Shown here: piece after piece, positions 49,935 through 59,990 of the stretch | Layout of the letters: every line of letters starts with the position of its first letter | Numbering within the stretch: the stretch's first letter is position 1 | DNA from: Pseudisothecium myosuroides | Taxonomy: Eukaryota; Streptophyta; Bryopsida; Hypnales; Lembophyllaceae | DNA length: 64,000 nt | Direction: 5' to 3' | Assembly: GCA_951799445.1 (NCBI GenBank) | Contig: OX637291.1 | Location: 1,924,501 to 1,988,500 of the forward strand | Position numbers and translations under genes: made by a program | The notes under the pieces: model-generated | Database searches by the model: none | Told to the model about the DNA's origin: nothing | Seen by the model: the letters and a program-made list of their open reading frames with translations, nothing else

Positions 49935-50429
49935 TTCATTATAAAACACAAAAAGTAAATGATTTGTGAAGCAAAGCAAAGAAGTGGTTCAATACCATAT
50001 TCTCCATGAATTTTTTGCTTACTAATTTAAAGTTAGTCTTCAAATCCCTAATGCTTATTATTTAATTAGGAACCAATGTTAAGCACTGCAGTCTTCATGT
50101 CCAACAAAACTGACAAGTCTTTTTTTTTTTTTTCCTATGGTACCAGGTAGCTGCGACCTATTTAGTCCATCTTCAGTTCTTTGACAAATTGTTTGTAGTT
50201 ACTGATTGCATGACGAATATACCACATCATTCCATCCAACAGAGGCAGTGTTGAAACTTGTTACTGAAGGTTATATTCAAATGGATTATAGGAGTTTTGC
50301 AAGGGTTTTGTTGAATTACTCTATTGTTTGGTCATCAAAAAGAATAGTCTAAGTTATGCCTTGATTTGCAAGTTATTTTAATAGTTGAAAGGAAATGCAG
50401 CCACAAGGCCCTTATGGTATTTTGCACTA
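49935..50429 (+). other. Intergenic with a possible decayed exon
   Basis: About 50204-50350 has an open frame on the plus strand (FHPTEAVLKLVTEGY followed by MDYRSFARVLL). It may belong with the coding-like frames downstream at 51.45-52.1 kb, which lie on the other side of a TTAA element. No family recognised. Confidence 0.25.
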
Positions 50430-50433
50430 TTAA

Positions 50434-51375
50434 CCCCTAAAGTGTTTTTTGGGTTTTTTTGGCAACATGCGTTTTTTGGCAACATAGAAATTTTGGGCAG
50501 GTACGTGTGATTGGAGATTTGCATATTTTGGGCTGAAATTTTTATAGAAGGTGGGGACAAGGAATATCTTTCGTATGCACCAAATTTCATGACATTTGGA
50601 AATACGAGTCAAAAGTTATGGCTTAATATGTTGTTTGTTTCTCAACTCGGGCAGTCCGGGCAAATCAGGAAAAATCACTTTTTTCAAAAATAAAAATTTG
50701 AAATTGGTTTATTAGATTTAGATGTACATGGAAAGCTTTAAATCATTCCATTTTGATCAATGAGTCAAACGTTATGAGGATTTTTAGTTTGTGGATTGTT
50801 ATGGATTGTGTACTCTAAAATAAACTTTGAAGTCGTTTATTTCACTCAAATTTCAATATTTTTCAGAAAAAATAAAATTGTAGGATGTAGATTGTTTATT
50901 ACAACATTACAACCATTGGGATTGGCATTTTTCAATGCCAATATTAATTTCTTAACAATTTAGTGTTTTGAACCATTCTCTACTTCTTTCTACTTAATAT
51001 TTTTTTTCTATATGTTGTACAATTCCAAATAATCTGATAATTTTCAAGCATGTAGCCAACTTGCCTTGAAGAATGAACCCAAAGAAACACAACCATTATG
51101 AAAAAAAATTCATAATAATTTGACCTTGTGAAGTGCAGCTGCCCAGTTTTTTGCAGGGCCAAAAAAAGGACTTTTGCCACTTCAAATGCTAATATCTTCC
51201 AATCTACACGATGGAAATTACTGAAATTTTTTCTAAATATTCTTTGACTAGAGTATTACAAGATCCTACGGTTACATGTGTCCAAAAATAATATTTTTCA
51301 AAAATTTGATACTTGTCCTAGAAATGGTAGTTTTGGAGTATTTTTGGTGAGAACATAGTCAAGGAACTTTAGGGG
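50434..51375. mobile_element. TTAA-family element, 942 bp
   Basis: TTAA lies at 50430-50433 and 51376-51379. The ends are CCCCTAAAGTGTTTTTTGGG and, reversed, CCCCTAAAGTTCCTTGAC. Same subfamily as 31128-32037. It provides the intact target (GGATGTAGATTG) for the MITE inserted in the copy at 38015-39137. Confidence 0.9.
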
Positions 51376-51448
51376 TTAATGCTGGAAATGGAGTAACTTA
51401 ATGGCCAGGTGCATGAGTTGATTTGGACTTTCATCTGCATTAGGGTTT

Positions 51449-52105
51449 CCTCCTACAAGTTATTGATGTATTGATGGACATCTGCAAGTTGTTCACCAAG
51501 AATGTTGGCTTGCAGCACATTTATTGGCTCGAAGAGTTGCATTGTGAATATGTGGGAACTAAGTTAGTCAAGCAGCAAAGATTCTCGAAGCTCTCTATGA
51601 AGTCAGTGCTGCAGCCTCTGTTTCAACTCTCTCCATTTTTGTGATTTTGGATTCCATTTTCTTTGACACATTCCTGTTTTTTTTGGATTCCATTCTGAGG
51701 TTCTACATCCATGAATATTGTATGGGAAGTGTATGGTAACTGGTAAGACACTCTATTGAGTTCCTCCACCCCACTGTAATGTGCATGATTGTGCAGGAAG
51801 GCGTAAGTCTGAGTCTTAATTGCCTTACCATTAAGGTAGGAAGGCCTATGTGCACCCAAATCCACTCCCTGGATACCTTGAGAATTGAGAGAGAGATGCA
51901 CAAGCCCAGGCAGATTATTCTTACATCACAAAAACAGGGTGTGAACAAATGCAGGTGGAATAGTAATTTTCTGGTAAGAAATGAAATTGCTATGAATTTT
52001 TCAGAGGTCTTTGGGTTGGGTATAGTTGCACTTTGTGATAACAGTGGTATTAGTGAGGGTATGAAGATTGAACCTTGGTATACTACATTCACTTCACTTT
52101 GCTAG
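51449..52105 (+). pseudogene. Unidentified coding-like tract, possibly a decayed gene
   Basis: Two plus-strand frames look protein-like. One follows TTAG at about 51448 and runs to TGA near 51643 (VIDVLMDICKLFTKN, then IYWLEELHCEYVGTKL). The other, in a different frame, runs about 51738-52105 (IEFLHPTVMCMIVQEG, LDTLRIEREMHKPRQ, ALCDNSGISEGMKIEPWYT). A further short frame lies at 52260-52510. They could be exons of one gene, now broken, with the TTAA element at 50434-51375 inserted between them and the frame at 50.2 kb. I cannot assign a family and could not find a consistent set of splice junctions. Confidence 0.35.
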
Positions 52106-53404
52106 CATCACAAAATGCATATATAACTTTACATTGCAAAAGAGACATTTTTTAAAATTGTATTTCACCATTGGAGATATAGTACTCATTGTCATTATGT
52201 ACACAAGGTAAGCACCTACATTATACTCTGGTATGTGCCAATTGTGAAATGTTGACCTTGACATCTACAATGCATGTGAGAAACTCGTTCTAGGGTGGCA
52301 AACTTTACTGCAACTTCACGCCCAAGGACAAAGCTGGGAGATGGAAGCAACATACAAGCGGCCAAGGGCCTGGAATGCCAGGAATGACCAAGGTGAAATT
52401 TTGAAAAGCACCAGCACCAAGGGTGGAATTGAACTACATGAATGTCCAAAGGCAGGATTGACAAGTTCGAGGGAAATCCCAGTTCACCTCTTATGCTTGC
52501 GTCATCACTGATGCAGGTGATGTGTGTACTGAACCATAATACAGCGCTAACATTAATGCTGCATTCTTCACGTGCAGAGTTATATATGCTTCCCAGTCTC
52601 AGCGGAAGCTGGCCGGTGTTTGCCTCAATTATTCTTACAGCCACCCTAAAGTGTTGATGGGTTTGCTCTTGACGTTGATGTTCTTTTCTTCCTCTTCAAG
52701 AACAGTGACCATTGCATTAAAAAACACAAGTACGAGGAAAACAACTAATCCGGCTCCCATTGCCGAAGCAACCTAGGAGGAAGATTGAGAGAGCTCTTGA
52801 TGTTGATGTTGTTCATTGGGAGTTCTCATCAAGCTTGTATTGCTTGCCAACTTGCCATCAATCCTCTCTATCATTGCTGAGCTCTTCTTCTTCATATCAA
52901 GTCACTCCAGCATACTGAGACATCGCTCTCTTCCCACCTAACATAATTATAACTCAATTCAAGAAATCAAAACACCATCATCTAGGGTTTTCAGTTGTTG
53001 AGGAGGTGAATACTTTGTGTGAAAGGCTGTGGTGATACTTTGCCCACCATTACGGTAGCAGGAGTCAAACAGTGCAGACAAGGATATTTGGGTCCTAGCA
53101 GATGGGAGCCTGAAGTGAGGCTGCAAATGATGCCTGAGCCAGCCTGATCAGCAAGTAAGTTTGTTTCTGGTAGAATTTAACTTAACTTGGGGTCAGACAT
53201 GAGTTAGTTTGGACTTTGGACATGCCAAAACTTGGCTGATGTACAGTACAGTACTGTAAGTTACAATGAGTGCTAATCACAGGCTCTCTGCTCGTGTTCT
53301 TAAGACATGACCTTTCACCGTACTGGCCAAGCGACCAACCATCAGGAATGCTCAGAAACTTGATCTCAGTCTGTCAGGATGGGAATGCAGATGTGAATAT
53401 AAGT
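52106..53404. other. Mixed tract, no firm gene
   Basis: GC is higher than in the transposon-rich parts, and frames of 60-140 codons exist on both strands at 52216-52657 without recognisable motifs. From 52.7 to 53.4 kb nothing was recognised. Confidence 0.4.
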
Positions 53405-53407
53405 TTA

Positions 53408-54651
53408 GGGCATCTCCACCGGTTCATCTAAACGGTCCCTTCAAAGGTTTTTCCGTGCCCTCAAGCAAAACAAGGATCCACCAATTGCAGCACGTCATTG
53501 TTTTCAACGTCGGCCACTGAATTTTTTTGTCTCCACACTTGAAGCTCCCGTCCCTCGCACATTTGATTCTAGGCACGACACTGACAAGAAGACCGAGTCA
53601 CAGCACGTATTCCAATGGCGCCGCGTGGGGGCGCAGTTCGGGCAGGAGGAACAACTGCCCATCAAGTAAGGCGTAGCAAGTGTTTTTTCCATTTTGAGAC
53701 CGGTATGAGATTTACACTTAAATTTTTTGTTGAGGACTCACCAATTCACCAAGAAGACATTTAAATTTACAATTTAAAGTTAGGACTCATCAATTGTCTA
53801 CAAAGAGATTTAAATTTAAGATATTTTTTGTTCTTGGTTCCATTTTGAGACCAAGAAGAGATTTGAATTTCTTTTCTTGGTTCCATTTTGGGACCAAGAA
53901 GAGATTTAAACTCTTTTTAGTTTTTTCATGGACTTATCAACTGACCAAGAATCAACTTAAACTTTCAATTTGAAATTAGGACTCATCAATTGACCAAGAT
54001 AGTAGAAACAATATGAGAATAGTGAGTTTGTTTGGATTTAAAATCCCTAAACCGAAATAGTATTCATTAAATTTAGATGTTTCAAGTTTATATTTATTGG
54101 AATTCATATTTGAAAAGAAAATACTAATTTTGATTACTTTTGATTTGAATTCCATTAAAACATGAAAGTGTGTTGAGGTGCATTGAGGTGGACCTCAACA
54201 CACCTCAACACACCTCAACACACTTCAACACACTTTTTAGTTTTTATTTTGATCTCAATTCAAATACAAAAAATAAAAGTGTGTTGAGGTGTGTTGAGGT
54301 GGACCTCAACCCACCTCAACACACTTTTTAGTTTTTATTTTGATCTCAATTCAAATACAAAAAAGCTCCCAGTTTGCACCTCAAAAAGAGCTCCCAGTTT
54401 GTGCCTCCGTTTCCCAAATAGGGCTTGTGCTCATTAGGACTTTTTGGCCTTACAACAGCTCGGTGCCTAGTGACCGGTACGTGACCGGTGTTAATTCCCA
54501 CAACCGCAAGAATTGAAGAAACCTGACAGGTCGTATTTGAATGGTGGGTGACTGGTGGGTCTCTCCAACAATGCCAGTTCCGCTTGGGTGTCTGACACAC
54601 TCCAAATTAATAGTAGCATGTCAGATTTGTGGAGAACTGGTGGAGATGCCC
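53408..54651. mobile_element. Tourist-like element, 1244 bp
   Basis: TTA lies at 53405-53407 and 54652-54654. The ends are GGGCATCTCCACCGGTTC and, reversed, GGGCATCTCCACCAGTTCTC. A 3-bp TTA duplication with a GGGCATCTCC terminus fits plant PIF/Harbinger MITEs. The interior holds short repeats around CAAGAAGAGATTTAAA and a palindromic minisatellite at 54170-54345. No transposase. Confidence 0.78.
54170..54345. repeat. Palindromic minisatellite of GTGTTGAGGT units
   Basis: Units of GTGTTGAGGT run into their complement ACCTCAACAC, forming hairpins, and the whole block (hairpin plus a flank reading TTTTTATTTTGATCTCAATT) is present twice in tandem. It lies inside the Tourist-like element 53408-54651. 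Confidence 0.85.
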
Positions 54652-54654
54652 TTA

Positions 54655-55170
54655 GAGCATTGCCACCGCGGCACGCCACTGTCCTCGCAAATGGTTTGAC
54701 GTTCATAGAAGCTGGGAGGTGACCCACCAGTTGCAGCTGGGCTTGATTGTCAACGTAGGTCACAACAAAAAACAAGCCCCACACTTCAAGTTGCTGTGTG
54801 TGGAGCATTTGACTTGCGCCATGTTAAGTAGAAAAACTTGATGTTGGGACCACAAGGCGAGCTAGGGCGTTGGCTGTACAAGTTCCATCTCGATTATCCT
54901 ACAAGGACTGTCGGACTATGCGAGTGGGCCAAGGCGCCAAGCTATGCAAGTGGACTAGGGTATTAAGCCTTCCACCAAAAGAAACCAAATTGCCAAAAAA
55001 AAATTGCTTTAGTTAATTGTGATATAAATGCACCTTGGGACTTATGGACTGCTGCGCCTCCATTTCTGATCTGGTGGGGGTCCAAGAACCACGCAGCATC
55101 TGTTTGACAAAAGGCTCATTGTACAGTTGCTTTGGCGTGTATCTTTTACCGTGACCCGGTGGAGATGCTC
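54655..55170. mobile_element. Tourist-like element, 516 bp, adjoining the previous one
   Basis: The left end GAGCATTGCCACCGCGG and the right end, reversed, GAGCATCTCCACCGGG are flanked by TTA at 54652-54654 (shared with the neighbour) and 55171-55173. No coding capacity. Confidence 0.7.
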
Positions 55171-55173
55171 TTA

Positions 55174-57573
55174 AAACAACTCCACAACAACACTCCACAA
55201 CTAACCTCTGAAAGGTTATGATCTTTTGTGATAGAGGAATATTTTCCATTGATTTGCTTCATATTGTTGTGGGGTTGTGAATAAAGTTCTCAAATATTCA
55301 AACCAACTTAGATTGGCATGAAACTTTTACCACAATAACTATTGTAGAATTCAAGGAGAATAATAACCCAACAAATTTTGATTGAAAAGAAACATTAGAT
55401 GAAGGAGATACAAGCCCTTGAAGTTGCAGCTTATGTTGGGGAAGAACCATCAACTAGTTCAAAGCTAGCTAGTGGAATTAGAGAAATAACTTATTATAAT
55501 TTAGAAACATCCGCAAAAAACCAATGAAAAAATCTATAAAAAATCTATTTTGAATAAAAAATAGAGAATTTAACCAGACTCTATACTTGAAAAAACAGTT
55601 CAATTTGGGAATTGAAAGAAACTTCCCATATGCTAGTTGCAGCCATCAAAATTCAATTTGGTGAACAAAAATTGAACTTGTGAACTTCAAATGGCTTCCC
55701 AAAAATCAGCATATCTTAAATTGATCTAAATTTTTTACCACACAAACTAGATGAGAAAACGCAAATTTTCCAACAAGTTGGATGCAAAAATTATAGCACT
55801 TTAAGTTCAACTTTTAAACTATATGGGGTTCCTTGGGGTGCTTAGGAGTTAAGTTAGTGTGCCCTCAGTGGCACTTACCTCTCCACCAACACTAAGTCTA
55901 CCAAGCTGCCTCCCAAAACAAAAATTTGATTGCCTAGAACGTAATCCAATAACCCCCTAATTTCCAAACACCCTTATTAAGGTGGAAAATGTACCATTTT
56001 TCATTTACAAATTAAGGTGGAATGAAGTTCCAAAGGATGTACTCCAAAATTCAAAAAACTTCAAAGAAAAGTAGGATGTAAATGGAATTATTAGCTCTAA
56101 ACTTTTTTAAAAGAAAAATTTGTGAAATGAAAACATCAAGTATTTTCCTACTATTTTTAGATAGAAGTATTTTATATTCATATTTTTAAATGATTTGTTT
56201 TTTCTATACTAAAAACTTTTTGATGATTTAAATTTTTGAATGAAAATATTAATGTGGGCTTTATGATGAAAATACAAATATAGAATTAAAATTGGGCCTT
56301 TTCAAACCTCAAAGTACTGGCATTCATTAGTCAATATATTATTATGAGAAGTCTTAGAATTCTATAACTTCGATAGAATTTGCTTTGAAAAATTAAAATT
56401 AAAATGCACTCTTAATGTATATATAAATTTGAAAGTTGGTACTTTAAATTTTTAAGCCTAAATATTTTCTGATTTTCTAAATGATTTAACAATCAAAATT
56501 TTGTTAATATGAATAAGAAAGCTAACAAAATGTGCAAGAATGCACAAACAATTTGTCTTGGAACTTGTTGAAGAAGGATTAATGACCAATATGGAAATTA
56601 TCCTATTAGTATAATAAGTTCGTTCCAAGGGAGACGATCAAGTAGGAAATCAATGCTAATGAGACTTATTCCTAAAATAGGTAATACAATCCAAAAATAG
56701 AAGACAATGACCCAATTTGAAAGAGTTAGCAATCACTCAAATTACAACGACACTCCACACCAAGTTTATATACAATTCACAATTTTCAATCCAAATTTCC
56801 AATTAACACATTCAATTATCACAGCTCACCAAGAACACATACACATATATACCACTCAATTTGGCTCAAAGTCACATCATATTAACCAAATTGGTGAATA
56901 AATCACCGTTAAACATCTTATTAGATTTTCCCATTTGACACAAGCTCACTCCCAACTTCTACTACATAGCACTCATATTGTTCTCACCAACTTATAACTT
57001 CCACCTCTCACATTCACATATCATCACACCAAAACTAACACACACTTGTCCAACCTTGGACACACATACAACAAAAAAGAAAACATAACACGGCTCAAAC
57101 CAACCAGGACTCGCACTGGCTCTCTCTCCAAGTGGGTGACAATGAATTCGGAAAGAAGGACCTAATAGGGACCAGAACGGTAGTTGACAAACCGCCCAAC
57201 TAGAAATACTAACCGCAAAGGAAAACCACCCAAATTGGACTTGACATCCTCAAAGGTTAGCCCCATAACTACATTCCAACTTGGTAAAATACCTCAAAAT
57301 CACCAAATTGAAACACTAGCTCACAAAAAGCCTATCAAAAATCCAAATAAGCACTCAAAAAGTTTTTAAAAAAACATCCAACTAATTTATCTACAGAACT
57401 AGAACACTATTGTCTGCAATTGCCTTTGGTTTCAAAATAGAAGGTGCCATTTTGAATTTTGCATTCCATTCTATGATTTGATTAATAATTGCTATCACAA
57501 ATATTTTTTATTAAAAAATGGAACCTAATCCATCGAACACTTTTGGTCCATAGCATCCTTCAAGGTTTAACTT
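55174..57573. other. AT-rich intergenic, no gene seen
   Basis: Near 55840-55856 the sequence TTGGGGTGCTTAGGAGTTAA resembles the inner side of a CCCCTAAATGC-type TTAA end; its partner was not found. Otherwise nothing recognised; the short frames at 56.7-57.4 kb are A/C-rich low-complexity sequence. Confidence 0.5.
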
Positions 57574-57577
57574 TTAA

Positions 57578-58501
57578 TCCCTAAAGGACTGTTTGTCCCC
57601 TTGGGGGACAATTTAGGTCTAGGTAGGTTCCTATAGTCTCAATTTGTAGTAAAATATTTTGAATTTTTTTGAGGTTGTGTAGTTTTGAGAGAGCTCTGTA
57701 GATATATACTTTTTATTTCAATTGGTGCTTGGAAACAAAAGTTATGGCACAAAAAGCCAAAATCGGAGATTGGTGGATAGCACAAAAAAATCACAAAATG
57801 TCAAAATTAAAAATTTTAATTTTAGTTTCCTAAAATATTATATTTTTGTCTATACGTGAAGCTTTGATTCATTTAGTTTGGACTTGTGATGAATAAGTTA
57901 TGGACAATCTTAGTTTTTTGGGCAATCTCAGCATTTTCTTGAAATAATAACTCATAGGATTGATTTTTGAATGCAATTTTTAAAATTTTACAATTTATTT
58001 TGGTTAGAAATGGTTAAATTTGCTTGCTAGATCAATCTCACCTTTTGGATTATTGTGTTTCAATTCCATCTTAAAGCTATTAATGATTTTGTTTTTCCTT
58101 CATTCTTGAACCTACTTCTGCTTAACAATTTGTTAATGAGTGAAATTTAATTTTTTTTTCTTGAACTTTTTTTCCTAGATTTTCAACTCAAATATCCAAC
58201 ATAAAAAGTTAAAAAATCAAAATCATTAGTACAATTTTTTTTAAGTTAAGAAGATTCAAAGCCAAAAATCTAGTCATATAAGGTGTAAAAAAACTTGTTT
58301 TCTTCACGATGGATGCAAATATCTTGCAATCTACATGGTCAAAGGTTCTGAAATTTCTTCCATACACTCTTATTCTAGTCTAATATAAGATCCTACGGTT
58401 AATTATGCAAAAAACACAATTTTTAAAGTTTTTTGCTCTTTGCAATAGAAATGACAGTTTTGAGTGTTGTTTGATGGAAAAAAGCCTCGCTCTTCTAGGG
58501 G
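57578..58501. mobile_element. TTAA-family element, 924 bp
   Basis: TTAA lies at 57574-57577 and a mutated TTCA at 58502-58505. The ends are TCCCTAAAGGACTGTTTGTC and, reversed, CCCCTAGAAGAGCGAGGC. It has the longest version of the subterminal palindrome, TTGTCCCC-TTG-GGGGACAA (19 bp). Confidence 0.85.
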
Positions 58502-58505
58502 TTCA

Positions 58506-59990
58506 ACAATGAAGAGGCCATTCCGTGGCCAATGGATGACACAGAATCAAACTCTATAGGACGAAAGTGCAACTATTCATCCTCGGAATTTGTTGTGAAA
58601 AGGGGAGATTTTCTATAGTAACTTGACTACCAATGAGTGCTTTCACAATTTTTTAAGCCAATGATTCACACGGTAATAACAAAAGGATGATTTTGAGGGT
58701 CACCCCTTCGTCCTTCAAGGGTTAAAGGATGGTAGAGCAATTGCCTACAACTTAAATTTTAATACATTTCTTCCCCCTTTTTCAGGTTTCAAAACATACC
58801 GTTAGTTTTAAATTTGGTGGAGAATCGACTCCATGGAAAAGTTCCAAGTGAGGAATGGACTTTTTTTGTCCACATCCCTATGCTCGTCTCTTGAGGTAAT
58901 ATCCAGCAGTGGACTATGGTGCACAGAAGACAAATTCCACGTTTCGATCCATGGTTTTGCGCTGCTGCGTAGCTTCATTGCCAAGCTCCCCGCCCCTCCC
59001 AGCAGGCAAATTCTCCGAAGGCGGCGTCCAGAGAGGCCGACCTTTCTGCAGCCAACAATTACCGACACTTCATGGACACAAACTGCAATTCTTCAACCTC
59101 ACGATTCCTCAACCTCTTGTCAATAATAATCTTTCCAATTCTCCGACGCTGTGCATTAATATACTTCCTTCCAATCCAACTTGCACTCACCGAGCTTCCA
59201 AGGGGCTAAGAGTCTAAGACTCTCCTCAATGCAGTATTTGGTAAGTCTTCCTCGTGCAAGTTGTGTTTCTGTTGAGCGCCGTCATCATAGCTAGAGCATG
59301 CGAGACTGAGCTTGAAAGAGCGACCGCAGGGGTGGGTTATGGACTCTCACTCTGTTTTCTTACTTTCGCCTGAATTCTCCTGGTGCTACAACCCCAAGGT
59401 CATGAGGACCCTTCGCTAGGAAGAAGTGCTAGTTTTTTTTTATAAAGTCTGTTGGATGAGGTCGATGTATTGATTTACAGAGAAGTCGAATCTTTAAAAA
59501 GCTCCCGCAAAACTGTCAAGTTCTGGATGGACGAACGTGAATATTCTGTAGGATGATGCTGGGAGTACGAAATGGGAGGGGAGATTTGAAAGATGTTTCT
59601 GGAAGCGTCCTTGGGTGTTATGTTTGCTCAAGGAAAAGGACGCTAGAAAATGATTATTCATCAAACTAATCATTAAATTAGCAAGTTGAATAATGACCAT
59701 GTTTTGTTGACATTATTAACTTAGTCATGAGCAAGCTCTTTAGTTCTAGGAGATGATTATCATATTTTGTTTTGTTTTGTCTTGGTGATAGACCTCTTCT
59801 GGAATATGCAATTTTTTTTAGTACAATTGCTGACCAATTCACTGATTCTGGTGATGTAAGATTTGGCCCCATCCAAATTTTAATTTTCCACAATGTGATC
59901 AATTGTATTGACCTGTTTAGAGCCATGAATCCTTGGTCTTTTATACTTGGGGATAACGTGCTTCAAGAGGTGACAAGGTTTGTTGGCAAG
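58506..59990. other. 5' region of the PARP-like sequence, first exon not found
   Basis: It begins with an interspersed repeat copy (58535-58700). 58.9-59.4 kb is GC-richer and could contain a promoter or leader exon (a donor-like TTTG|GTAAGTC stands at about 59236), but no frame encodes the start of a SAP domain, so the N-terminus of the PARP-like gene is missing or unrecognised. Confidence 0.45.

Noticed and set aside
52216..52644. 142-codon minus-strand frame
   Set aside because: The composition is unconvincing and the opposite strand has equally open frames; no motif, splice or promoter support.
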